A stretch of 64,000 bases of DNA from positions 62,001 through 126,000 of the forward strand of contig JADKJV010000007.1 in NCBI GenBank assembly GCA_016720825.1, given 5' to 3'. Below are positions 44,620 through 53,831 of this stretch, in pieces. The notes below the pieces were generated by a model. The model saw only the letters and a program-made list of their open reading frames with translations, searched no databases and was not told where the DNA came from. Positions within the stretch are counted from its first letter, which is position 1. Each line of letters opens with the position of its first letter. A program made the position numbers and the translations under genes. Origin of the DNA: Chitinophagaceae bacterium (GTDB taxonomy: Bacteria; Bacteroidota; Bacteroidia; Chitinophagales; Chitinophagaceae).

Positions 44620-47274
44620 ATGGGAAGAAGATCCATCCTGTTATTATATATACTGACCGCCTGTTACAGCCTGGCCTCCAGCCAAAACACACCGGCTTAC
44701 AAAGACAAAACCCAGCCCACAACAGTACGCGTACAGGATCTGCTCTCCCGCATGACTCCCGAAGAAAAATTCTGGCAACTCTTCATGATCCCCGGCGACC
44801 TCGACCCGGCCGATTCAACCAAATATAAAAACGGACTCTTCGGTTTTCAGGTAAGTGCAACTGCCAAAGGCGATGCAGGCGGACAAATGCTCGACTATAG
44901 CAAAAAGGAATCAGCAGACATACTCGCCCGCAAAATAAACGCGATACAAAAATATTTTACCGAAAAAACAAGACTGGGCATTCCCATTATTCCTTTTGAT
45001 GAAGCATTGCATGGACTTGTGCGGGACGGCGCTACCGTTTTCCCGCAAGCCATTGCATTAGCCGCTACCTGGGATACGGCCTTGATGAATAAAGCTGCCA
45101 ATGTAATTGCAGATGAAGCCCGCGAAAGAGGCATCCGGCAGGTTTTATCACCCGTCATCAATATTGCATCCGATCCGCGCTGGGGCCGCACAGAAGAAAC
45201 CTATGGAGAAGATCCGTTGCTGACTTCATTCATGGGTGTTGCCTTTGTAAAAGCATTTGAACAAAAAAGTATCATCACCACACCCAAACATTTTATTGCC
45301 AACGTGGGTGATGGCGGCCGCGACAGCTATCCCATCCATCTCAATGAAAGTTTGCTGGAAGAAATTTATTTCCCGCCTTTTAAAGCCTGCATTGAACAAG
45401 GCGGCTCGCGCTCCATCATGACCGCCTACAATTCATTAGATGGCACCGCCAGTTCATCCAACGCCTGGTTACTCCAGGAGAAACTAAAAAAACAATGGGG
45501 CTTTACCGGTTTTGTAATCTCTGATGCCAACGCCGTAGGTGGTGAAGTGGTGTTGCATCACACAGCTAAAGATTATCCAGCCAGCGGTGAACATGCTGTC
45601 ACAAACGGACTGGATGTTATTTTCCAGACCGAATACAAACACCACGAGTTGTTCATCCCGCCTTTTTTAAACAACAGCATTAGCCAGGAAAGAATCAATG
45701 ATGCCGTAGCACGTGTACTCAAAGCTAAATTTGAACTGGGCTTGTTTGAAAATCCTTATGTGGATGCAGCAAAAATTTCTGCGACCAATACAAATCACAA
45801 AGCGATTGCACTGCAGGCCGCCTGTGAATCTATCGTGCTGCTGAAAAACGCAAAGAATACATTGCCGCTGTCAACAAAACTAAAAACCATTGCTGTTATT
45901 AGCGAAGACGCCGTAGAAACCCGGCTGGGTGGTTACAGCGGACCGGGTAATCAGCCCGTCAGCATACTCGATGGCATCAAACAAAAACTCACTACTGGTA
46001 CAAAAGTTTTATTTGCCCCGGGTTGTGGCCGCAGCAGCGAAGAATTTATGACGGTGCCCGCCATCCTGCTGCGCAATAAAAATGCAGAAGGACTACTGGC
46101 TTCATACTATAATAATATTTCTCTGACCGGTGAACCTGTACTGCAACGAACAGACCCCACTGTTGATTTCCACTGGACACTGTATGCACCCACTCCGGCT
46201 TTGCCGGATGATTTTTATTCTGTCCGCTGGACCGGTGAACTGCTATCTCCCGCCACCGGTGTTTACAAAATCGGGCTGGAGGGAAATGACGGTTACCGTT
46301 TATTCATCAACGAAAAACTGGTCGTTGACCAGTGGCAAAAAGAAAGTTATCACCGCTCTGTGGCTGATTTTTCTTTTGAAAAAGGAAAACACTATGCCAT
46401 CCGCATTGAATTTTATGAACCGGCCGGTAACGCAACGATCAAGCTGATCTGGAACCTGGGCGTGCCATATAACTGGAAAAAGAAAATCCAGGAAGCGGTT
46501 GATCTTGCAAAGCAATCAGATGTTGCCATTGTTACTGTTGGTATCAAAGAAGGCGAATTCCAGGACCGCGCCTTACTTTCCTTACCCGGTCACCAGGAAG
46601 AACTGATTACCGCCGTGGCCGCAACCGGCAAACCGGTTGTCGTGTTATTAGTAGGTGGCAGCGCCATCACTATGAACAACTGGATTGAAAAAATCCCCGC
46701 GATCGTGGATGTATGGTATCCCGGTGAAGAAGGTGGGCATGCCATTGCGGATGTATTATTCGGTGATTATAATCCTGCCGGCCGCTTACCCATCACTTTT
46801 CCATTGCACGAAGCGCAATTGCCTTTGGTGTATAACCATAAACCCACCGGCCGCGGGGATGATTACAATAACCTGTCGGGACAGCCCCTGTTCCCCTTCG
46901 GTTATGGATTATCCTATTCAACATTTGTATACAGTGATATGAAACTGGAGCGGAATACAATCAATGCTTCTGAATCTACTACTGTTACATTTAGCATTAA
47001 AAATACCAGCGTAAAAGATGGTGACGAAGTAGTGCAATTATATATCCGCGATTTGTTATCGTCCGTAGCAAGGCCGGTAATGGAATTAAAAGGATTCCAG
47101 CGCATCCACCTGAAGGCCGGGGAGTCAAAATCTGTTTCATTCACTATTACTCCTGATATGCTATCCATGCTGGACGTTAATCTCAAAAAAATAACAGAGC
47201 CGGGTGAGTTCAGGATTATGGTTGGTGCTTCTTCGAGGGACATCAGGCTGAAAGGAATGCTGATCGTGAAATAA
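44620..47274 (+). CDS. GH3 beta-glucosidase with inserted PA14 domain
   Basis: About 884 residues from the ATG (a TTG three codons earlier is in frame). Signal peptide, GH3 N-terminal barrel with KHFIANVGDGGRDSYPIH and the nucleophile Asp in GFVISDANAVGG, GH3 C-terminal sandwich interrupted by a PA14 domain (about 490-625, GLLASYYNN...GVYKIGLEGNDGYRLFINEKLVVDQW), and a C-terminal fibronectin-III-like domain. It cleaves terminal beta-linked glucose or xylose from oligosaccharides. It is the first plus-strand gene of the carbohydrate region; GH16 and GH31 lie downstream on the other strand. Confidence 0.92.
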   Translation: MGRRSILLLYILTACYSLASSQNTPAYKDKTQPTTVRVQDLLSRMTPEEKFWQLFMIPGDLDPADSTKYKNGLFGFQVSATAKGDAGGQMLDYSKKESADILARKINAIQKYFTEKTRLGIPIIPFDEALHGLVRDGATVFPQAIALAATWDTALMNKAANVIADEARERGIRQVLSPVINIASDPRWGRTEETYGEDPLLTSFMGVAFVKAFEQKSIITTPKHFIANVGDGGRDSYPIHLNESLLEEIYFPPFKACIEQGGSRSIMTAYNSLDGTASSSNAWLLQEKLKKQWGFTGFVISDANAVGGEVVLHHTAKDYPASGEHAVTNGLDVIFQTEYKHHELFIPPFLNNSISQERINDAVARVLKAKFELGLFENPYVDAAKISATNTNHKAIALQAACESIVLLKNAKNTLPLSTKLKTIAVISEDAVETRLGGYSGPGNQPVSILDGIKQKLTTGTKVLFAPGCGRSSEEFMTVPAILLRNKNAEGLLASYYNNISLTGEPVLQRTDPTVDFHWTLYAPTPALPDDFYSVRWTGELLSPATGVYKIGLEGNDGYRLFINEKLVVDQWQKESYHRSVADFSFEKGKHYAIRIEFYEPAGNATIKLIWNLGVPYNWKKKIQEAVDLAKQSDVAIVTVGIKEGEFQDRALLSLPGHQEELITAVAATGKPVVVLLVGGSAITMNNWIEKIPAIVDVWYPGEEGGHAIADVLFGDYNPAGRLPITFPLHEAQLPLVYNHKPTGRGDDYNNLSGQPLFPFGYGLSYSTFVYSDMKLERNTINASESTTVTFSIKNTSVKDGDEVVQLYIRDLLSSVARPVMELKGFQRIHLKAGESKSVSFTITPDMLSMLDVNLKKITEPGEFRIMVGASSRDIRLKGMLIVK

Positions 47275-47334
47275 ACCCATACTTGACCACCGTCATTTCT
47301 TTTCGTGAAAATATCTACTGAGACGATCCTTCCC

Positions 47335-47465
47335 AGCCGGGTCTCCCGTGCAGATTAAAAGTATTTGCGATTGTAAAATAAGCAGGGGACCCGGCGTGTA
47401 GCATTACGCCGGGTCCCCTCCCTGCTTTCACATTAATTGAAAAATCAATTGCGTGAGACCCGGCT
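47335..47465. repeat. 131-bp nested palindrome, family B (copy 3)
   Basis: Same length as copy 1; outer arms 47335-47349 and 47451-47465 with mismatches, inner 14-bp hairpin 47384-47397 with 47406-47419 perfect. The gap 47275-47665 holds this, a family C copy and no gene. Confidence 0.85.
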
Positions 47466-47495
47466 AAAAAGTAGTTTCTCGCTTCGTTCGCAGTG

Positions 47496-47546
47496 ATCGC
47501 CAGAGGCGATAGAATAGAACTGCGAAACCAGAGGTTTCGCAGAGCA
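47496..47546 (+). repeat. two-hairpin repeat, family C (copy 5)
   Basis: ATCGCC-AGA-GGCGAT (47496-47510) and CTGCGAAACC-AGA-GGTTTCGCAG (47520-47542) with an AGAATAGAA linker, both stems perfect. Confidence 0.8.
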
Positions 47547-47665
47547 GCGTTACGCTGTTTTCCCAGGTGACTTAAACAACATGGGTTGAGTTTGCTCATA
47601 CATTTTCTACCCTCCTGCTCCTAATTTGTATCTGGTATTTTTCGCCTTCACTCCAAAACACATCC

Positions 47666-48325
47666 ATGAACCTGAAATCAAACCCGGCAATCGCCGCCAT
47701 TTGCATTGTGTCTTTTTCCGCCTTCGTCAGTCTCAGCCTGCAGCAAAAACCCTGGCCCGTACCCGATGCTGCCAAAAACAAAAAAAATCCGGTAGCACTC
47801 AATGACGCTTCTATTTCAACCGGTAAAACGTTGTGGGGTACGCATTGCAAATCCTGTCATGGTACAAAAGGTTTAGGTGACGGACCCAAAGCTTCCCAGC
47901 TTTCCACCGATCCGGGCGATTTTACCAAGACCAGTTTCCAGACAGAAACCGATGGCGCGCTGTTTTATAAAACCGCTGAGGGGAGAGATGATATGCCTGG
48001 CTTTAAAACAAAAATTGCCAACGCAAATGATATCTGGGCACTCGTTAATTATATGCGCAGCCTGAAAAAAGGCGGCATTACACCTACTACGCCAACAACT
48101 CCCACCACACCGGTGAAAGACACGGTGAAAAAAGTAGAGAAACCTGTTGTAGTAACACCACCGCCAGTAAAAAAAGATACTTTAAAGAAAGTAAACCCGC
48201 CGGTTATTAAATCTGATTCTCTGGCTGTGTCCGTCCAGGAACAAATCACCCGACTGGCCATCCGCGTGGATTCATTAGAAAGATTGCTGAACAGCGTGAA
48301 AGCCAGAGTTGATACACTTAAATAA
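47666..48325 (+). CDS. c-type cytochrome with Pro/Thr-rich tail
   Basis: 219 residues: signal anchor (AAICIVSFSAFVSLSLQ), one haem site CKSCHG with a distal Met in DDMPGFK, and an ending VNYMRSLKK typical of class I monohaem cytochromes. A Thr/Pro/Lys/Val linker (TPTTPTTPTTPVKDTVKKVEK...) and a C-terminal coiled coil (VQEQITRLAIRVDSLERLLN) follow. It carries electrons in the periplasm or is tethered to the membrane; partner unknown. The terminator at 48387 follows. Confidence 0.88.
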   Translation: MNLKSNPAIAAICIVSFSAFVSLSLQQKPWPVPDAAKNKKNPVALNDASISTGKTLWGTHCKSCHGTKGLGDGPKASQLSTDPGDFTKTSFQTETDGALFYKTAEGRDDMPGFKTKIANANDIWALVNYMRSLKKGGITPTTPTTPTTPVKDTVKKVEKPVVVTPPPVKKDTLKKVNPPVIKSDSLAVSVQEQITRLAIRVDSLERLLNSVKARVDTLK

Positions 48326-48386
48326 TAAAGATTTTTCTCAGCGAATGCAGATTCCTGAGACATGGTTACTGTTGTTGTTTAATAGC

Positions 48387-48411
48387 AAAAATCCCCCGGT
48401 GGGGGATTTTT
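48387..48411. terminator. bidirectional terminator
   Basis: ATCCCCC-GGT-GGGGGAT (48391-48407) flanked by A4 and T4, 62 bases after the cytochrome stop. It could also end leftward transcripts from the GH31 operon. Confidence 0.85.
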
Positions 48412-48498
48412 GTTCTTCGGCAGGCTCAGAATGGTTCTTCGGCAGGCTCAGAATGGTTCTTCGACAGGCTCAGAATGGTTCTTCGGCAAACTCGGAAT
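48411..48498. repeat. four tandem 22-bp short-form units
   Basis: GGTTCT-TCGGCAGGCTC-AGAAT repeated at 48411, 48433, 48455 and 48477, with stem TTCT/AGAA. The last unit has changed to TTCT/GGAA, which still pairs through G-T. No variable spacers are present, so it is not a CRISPR. Confidence 0.8.
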
Positions 48499-48665
48499 GT
48501 TTTCTCGCAGCGAACGCAAAGGAGCAGCGAACGCAGCGGAATACAATTGTTAAACTTCGGCAATTAAAAATATTTGATTTAAACATAGATCATTCAAGGC
48601 CCGCCGATGACATTCCGAGCCCATCGAGGAATCATTCCGAACGCAGTGAGGGAACTCGAACTGGT
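48499..48665. repeat. GC-rich tail of composite repeat and inverted short-form units
   Basis: 48499-48548 matches the tail at 30403-30452 (GCAGCGAACGCAGCGGAATACAATT end). On the minus strand 48600-48630 contains ATTCC-TCGATGGGCTC-GGAAT, a short-form unit with another stem, followed by TTCC...GGAA. The GH31 stop codon lies inside this repeat. Confidence 0.55.
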
Positions 48666-50433
48666 GAGGGAACTAAAATCACAAGTTTCTTCTTAACCTT
48701 CATCCTGCCTGTCGTACAAGAAACCGTTCTGCCACCTTCACCAACTTTTACAACCCCTTTTTTCTCATTGATCGTTGCCGTTGTAAAAGGATTTGCAGTA
48801 TGGATAACAATTTCCCAGACACGGTTTTTATTCATCCCTTTATAGGAACCCACCGGTGGGTTGATGGTTAATTGTGAATTTGTATCTCCTTCTTTCCATT
48901 CCATTGTAGTAGCGGCATATTCATCATTCAAATAGCCATTGCTGGTTCCGTCATCTTCAATAAGTGTATAATGACCATCAGCGCCGGGATAAACATGCAA
49001 TTCCAGCGTATCATTATTCCCTTTTTCTATGGATGGAAAATATTTTCGCTGCGGAATGATGGAACCCTGTTTCACAAACAACGGAATCTCTCCGCTACCG
49101 GGGCAATTGTTTTATACTCCGCACCGCCATTTATTATTTTTCCGGTCCAGTAATCAACCCATTTCCCTTCCGGGAAATAAACGGAGCGGACCACTGCCCC
49201 CTTTTCAAAAACGGGAGCCACCAGCATATTCTCACCAAACAAATACTGATAGATATACCCGGGTGTTCTACCAATAACCGGTGTACCGGCAATACGGCGC
49301 TGGTGAGCCGCACTGTACAGGTATGGGAATAACTGCATCCGCCAGTGAGAATAAAACCTGAACAAACTATCGGCTCTTGCCGAATACATCCAGGGTAAAT
49401 TGCTGGTCGGGTTTTCGGGTTGTGAAAAAACTTCAGTAATTGCATTGAAAACTGAAAATTCCATCCACCTGATATATAATTCTTCTTCGGGCTTGCTGGT
49501 TTTGCCCATATCAAATCCGCCCAGGTCGTTCGTTAAAAAAGGAATCTGGCTGGTTTGCTTTTGAGGATCAGTATACATAGCCATATTTTCCTTCAGTGCT
49601 ACGTAAGGAACCCAGTCGTTGAATTTTACAAGCGGGCTTTCAATATTCCAGTCGCTGCGTGTATCATCAGTCCATTTGGTCGGATAGCGTTTGTAAGTTT
49701 CATTTTCCATACCGCCGGTATGTGACAGGATAAATCCGCGGCCTTTTGTTTCCTTTCCAAATTCCTGGCTCAATTCAAATATTGCTTTGCAGGTATTGAT
49801 ATCTGAGGTACGGTCCAGCTTGATGAAATCAGCACCTTCATCAAAGAATGACTTCATTTTTTGTTTGAAATAAGCCACGGCGGCCGGACTGTTGAAATCA
49901 ATTTCACCACACAGCGTTCCCGGGTGATCCGATTTTTCCTGGAACATCGCAGTACTTGTTCCTTTGTTATGCCAGCTGTTTTTGTTGACATAGACATTCC
50001 TGAAAAAGCCACGATCTTTAAAATCATTAAACGCCTGCTCATTTCCCTTTTCCAGGATGCAATCCCAAATCCAGAATCCGCCTTTGATATTATTTTGCTG
50101 CATAAACGACCACATCGCTTTGCGGTCGGGGTATGAAACCGTATCTCCCACAAAATCCAGGTATTTATGCGGACCAATACCTTTATCTGCATAACTCCAG
50201 AACCAGGAATCAATCCAATACGCATCCACCGGATACTGGTGCTGCTGGATTTGCCGGATGCGTTCTACCGTTTCCTGTTGATTCGTATATCCGCCGTAAA
50301 GCATACCAAAAGCCCAGGCGGGTGGTAACACCAGGTTGGTATCCGCAACAGGTCTTGATAATTTTTGTCCCTGCAACTGTAAAGCACCCAGCAGTAAAAA
50401 CAGGAACATCCCGTATGAAAACCTTCTCCTCAT
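48632..50433 (-). pseudogene. glycoside hydrolase family 31, 2-nt frameshift
   Basis: Signal peptide (MRRRFSYGMFLFLLLGALQLQG), then a GH31 barrel. The nucleophile region is ADFIKLDRTSDI and the acid/base region WTDDTRSDWN, with the FSVFNAITEVFSQPENP and YLFGENMLVAPVF segments usual for the family. The frame breaks at a TCTCTC run (49087-49092): removing two bases joins VAE to IPLFVKQGSIIPQ, the normal continuation into the DUF5110-like C-terminal sandwich. Corrected length about 600 residues. Likely an alpha-glucosidase or alpha-xylosidase. The last residues (VPSPVRVPSLRSE) are encoded by a repeat, so the natural end may be lost. The start overlaps the stop of the upstream three-domain hydrolase by 4 bases. 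Confidence 0.82.
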
Positions 50434-52865
50434 CTCAATTTATTTTGATTGATATAACCGATCACACAAGAAGCCAGTTCAAATTGCGCACGTGCTGTGA
50501 GGTGAACACCATCTTTGGTTTTTGTTTCAATGCCCGCTTTCAGCTGATCGTAACAGGAAATAAAACCAATCTGGTTGCGTGTTGCAATGGCTTTGAATGA
50601 TTCATTGTTCTGCCGGATGCGTTCATCACAACCATCATATTTTGGAGTTTCTGCTTTTTGCTGATCCACCGGCGCCGGTGTAATAAAACAAATAGCGGGT
50701 ACTTTTAACTTTTGGTCGCTGTAATACCCTTTGATTCTATCAATTAATGTTTGCAGATTAGCCACTACCTCTCCCTGCCGGTCTTTAAAAACGGCCTTTG
50801 TATCATTCGTGCCCAGGCAAATGAAAATATAATCCGGTGTACCAAATGAATGACTGGCTTCATTTAAATACCGGTTGATATTTGTAATGGTATTCAATCC
50901 TGCTTGCCCGTTATTATCAAACCCGATCGTGTTGCCGGAAATGGATTTGTTTACAATAAAAGAATACGGTGCCAGTTTTTGTAACTGAACCGGCCATCCG
51001 TCTTCCGCAGCGCCATTGCTGTCGCCGATGGTAAGTATGGTAAATGGCTTCAATGTTTTATTATTATCAATCGGCGGCAATACCAGCGCCGGATCTGGTA
51101 ACATTTCATGCCCCCCTTCAAAAATGGTTAATGAATGAAGCGGTGTTGATTTTTGTAAATGGATCAACCGGCCGCCAATCGTTGTGGGTTTTCCCTTCGG
51201 TATACTCGTTTGCCGGCTCAGTAACTGCTGTATCACCGAATCCGGTACCAGTTTCTTTACATCACCCGGATAAACTTCTTTTACAATCCGGTTATAAAAC
51301 AGCATGGACTGGCTGATGGGCACTGAACCGGTATAACCATCATGCACACCGGCATATATATTCAATACTGCATTTTTCCGCAACGCAGCGGGGTATTTCA
51401 TTTTAATGGGTGAACGCTTTGTCAGCTCTGTCATATCAAATGCCCCGTTTTTCGTGATCACCTTTTCAATGTCACCTGCATATTTTTGTTTGCGTCCGAT
51501 GGATTCATAATACCAGTTTGCCAGGTCACTGATCGGCACCCACGCGTTAAAACTTTTTACCGGGTACTTCAGCCGCATATACGCCGCTAATGTGGCATAG
51601 CCGCCGCCGGAAACACCAACAATATGTACATTGGCCGGATCAACATGTCCGTGACTGATCGCATAAGCAATCGCATCTTCGAGATCAGACATTACCAAAT
51701 CACTCACGCAGGCTTCGGGACTTGTATTCTGGCCACGGAAATCGGGATGGATATAATTCCAGTCGCGCAGCACCGCTTCCGCCGCCAGCGGATCTGCCTG
51801 GTTATAATCGCCACTCCAGGTATGCAGTGAAATTACCAGCGGCTGTGGCTTTTGTTGTGTAGTTGGATAGAACCAGGCCTTTTGAATTTGTTTATCTGCC
51901 GAAGAAACAATCTCCGCCTGTGTAAATGGTTTGCTCCATATTTCTGCAGCTGGTTCTGCCGGTGCTTTACTGTTACCGGGCTTGAATACAACCTGTATAT
52001 ACACCGGCAAATGATCAGACGGATAATGCCGGTTATATGAATCTGACAACACAGCGTGTTTGGTCACCGTAATTTCATCTCCCTTGGAAACGAAAATATA
52101 ATCAATCAAAAAAGTGACGGGCTTATCAAATTCAAAATTGTTGAACGTACCGGAAGGACCAAAAGGTTTGGTGGTGGACACATCCCGCGCATCCGACATC
52201 ACCTGTTTAATCGTAGCCACCGGTTCGGAACCGGGTGTGTCATTAAAATCACCCATGACGATAACGGGCAGGTTATCGGTATTAACATTTTTAATTTCCT
52301 GCAGGATCAGGCTGATGCCATTTTTCCTGGCAAGCGCACCGTTATTATCCAGGTGTGTATTAAACACCCAAAAGCGTTTTTTGGTTTTGATATCTGAAAA
52401 CAATCCGTATGTGCAGATACGGATGTACGAAGCATCCCATCCTTTGGAAACAACCGCAGGTGTTTCAGACAACCAGAATGTTTTTTGCTGAAGCATAGCA
52501 AGCCGGGTGGTGTCATAAAAAATCACGCAGGCTTCTCCGCGGCTGCCGCCATCCCGTCCCTGGCCAATGTGCCGGTAGTTCTGCAGGTTGGTGTCGAGAT
52601 AGGCCACCTGGTTTGGCAACGCTTCCTGCAAACCCAGCACCATGGGATCATAAAATTTGATTTGCCCTGCGAAAATTTCTTTGCGGTTATCCCAGCGGTT
52701 TTCTCCGTCAGACGCAACATCCAACCTGATGTTGTAGGTCATGATACCCGCGGTTTGTGCTTTTAACTGGCCGGAAAGGCAAAATAAGAATCCAATAAGC
52801 CACAAGGCTTTTCTCAAAAGCTGTGGCTTTGTGTTATTGCTGCTGATATACCCGTACATAGTCAA
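50430..52865 (-). CDS. three-domain secreted hydrolase: EEP phosphatase/nuclease + alpha/beta hydrolase + SGNH esterase
   Basis: 811 residues. After a signal peptide (to about 36): residues 37-295 are an endonuclease/exonuclease/phosphatase domain (LGLQEAL E81, NTHLDN, MGDFND D206, SDHLP D284-H285). Residues 310-600 are a prolyl-oligopeptidase/Dlh-type alpha/beta hydrolase (GVSGG, S419; GGHE His near 586). Residues 607-811 are an SGNH/GDSL esterase (GDS 614-616, GTND 685-688, KDGVH near the end). All key residues are present, so all three could be active. GH16 upstream and GH31 downstream suggest a role in removing phosphate and acyl groups from a glycan. It overlaps GH16 by 32 bases and GH31 by 4. 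Confidence 0.85.
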   Translation of the reverse strand: MTMYGYISSNNTKPQLLRKALWLIGFLFCLSGQLKAQTAGIMTYNIRLDVASDGENRWDNRKEIFAGQIKFYDPMVLGLQEALPNQVAYLDTNLQNYRHIGQGRDGGSRGEACVIFYDTTRLAMLQQKTFWLSETPAVVSKGWDASYIRICTYGLFSDIKTKKRFWVFNTHLDNNGALARKNGISLILQEIKNVNTDNLPVIVMGDFNDTPGSEPVATIKQVMSDARDVSTTKPFGPSGTFNNFEFDKPVTFLIDYIFVSKGDEITVTKHAVLSDSYNRHYPSDHLPVYIQVVFKPGNSKAPAEPAAEIWSKPFTQAEIVSSADKQIQKAWFYPTTQQKPQPLVISLHTWSGDYNQADPLAAEAVLRDWNYIHPDFRGQNTSPEACVSDLVMSDLEDAIAYAISHGHVDPANVHIVGVSGGGYATLAAYMRLKYPVKSFNAWVPISDLANWYYESIGRKQKYAGDIEKVITKNGAFDMTELTKRSPIKMKYPAALRKNAVLNIYAGVHDGYTGSVPISQSMLFYNRIVKEVYPGDVKKLVPDSVIQQLLSRQTSIPKGKPTTIGGRLIHLQKSTPLHSLTIFEGGHEMLPDPALVLPPIDNNKTLKPFTILTIGDSNGAAEDGWPVQLQKLAPYSFIVNKSISGNTIGFDNNGQAGLNTITNINRYLNEASHSFGTPDYIFICLGTNDTKAVFKDRQGEVVANLQTLIDRIKGYYSDQKLKVPAICFITPAPVDQQKAETPKYDGCDERIRQNNESFKAIATRNQIGFISCYDQLKAGIETKTKDGVHLTARAQFELASCVIGYINQNKLR

Positions 52866-53628
52866 TTTCCATTACTGCCGGGAAAATGGAGTCGTCAATT
52901 CCGTATTTACCACCCCAGTTACCGCCAATGGCAAGATTTAATATAAAAAAGAATGGCTGGCTGAACGGCCACTCGTTAACTGTTTTGTGTTCATTGGCGA
53001 AACTGTAATACACCACACCATCCATCAGGAAATCCATTTTCTCCGCGGTCCAGTCTATGGCATACACATGGAAAGCCGTGTAAGGGTCTTTGATAAAAAC
53101 ACCTTTGCCTTGTTGTGTGCCAATCACGTGATTATATGCAGCACTGTGAATCGTACCAAAAATACTGTCGGGCTGGTAGCCGACATGCTCCATAATATCT
53201 ATTTCCCCGCGGTCGGGCCATTTGACGCCGGATTTATTTTCACCCAGCATCCAGATAGCAGGCCAGGTACCTTTGCCGGCTGGCAGTTTGGCCCTGATCT
53301 CAAGCCGGCCATACTGAAAAACTTGTTTATTGGCAGAAATCAGCCTGGCAGAAGTGTAATGTTTATCGCTGGTGTCTTTTTTTAATGCCGTTATTTTCAA
53401 AACACCGTTTTCCACTTTTGCATTCGCGGTATCATTGCTGGTATAAAATTGTTTTTCGTTGTTCCCCCAGCCATACGAATTGCCTTTTGTATCAAAAGAC
53501 CAGATGTTTTTATCGGGAAGACCGCTGTAGTTGAATTCTTCTGACCAAACCAGTTTGTACTGGTTATTTTGGGCGCTTGCGCAGGTACAAATCATTGCGG
53601 CAGCAAGCAGGATGCTCAGTTTTTTCAT
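52834..53628 (-). CDS. GH16 family beta-glucanase (laminarinase-like)
   Basis: 264 residues: signal peptide (MKKLSILLAAAMICTCASAQ) and a single GH16 jelly-roll. Catalytic motif GEIDIMEHVG gives E142 (nucleophile), D144 and E147 (acid/base), with the extra Met insertion that marks the laminarinase/beta-1,3-glucanase side of the family. WPAIWML and the closing IDYVRVYQQ are conserved. It cuts beta-1,3 or mixed-linked glucan outside the cytoplasm. It is the first gene of a minus-strand operon with the three-domain hydrolase and GH31; GH3 at 44620 could finish the oligosaccharides. Confidence 0.92.
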   Translation of the reverse strand: MKKLSILLAAAMICTCASAQNNQYKLVWSEEFNYSGLPDKNIWSFDTKGNSYGWGNNEKQFYTSNDTANAKVENGVLKITALKKDTSDKHYTSARLISANKQVFQYGRLEIRAKLPAGKGTWPAIWMLGENKSGVKWPDRGEIDIMEHVGYQPDSIFGTIHSAAYNHVIGTQQGKGVFIKDPYTAFHVYAIDWTAEKMDFLMDGVVYYSFANEHKTVNEWPFSQPFFFILNLAIGGNWGGKYGIDDSIFPAVMEIDYVRVYQQQ

Positions 53629-53831
53629 TTGAACCCCGTTTAATTTCCTGAAGTAAGATACTCGGAGAGGTTGGAAAGGATAAATCCGTACTCTTCAATA
53701 CTAAAGGTATTGCATTTTGCAGTACAGATTCCGGACATGCATCATTCCGGGTTAAACAATTCCAAAAAACGCAGCCGAATCAGTGTATGAATACCCTCAA
53801 TAGATTATTTTTAATCAATAAACAGCTCCGT

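Noticed and set aside
48411..48498. Regular 22-base repeats as a possible CRISPR array
   Set aside because: Units are head-to-tail with no variable spacers, and no cas gene is in the window.
48309..48845. A plus-strand frame of 178 codons after the cytochrome
   Set aside because: It runs through the terminator, the 22-base array and the antisense of GH31.
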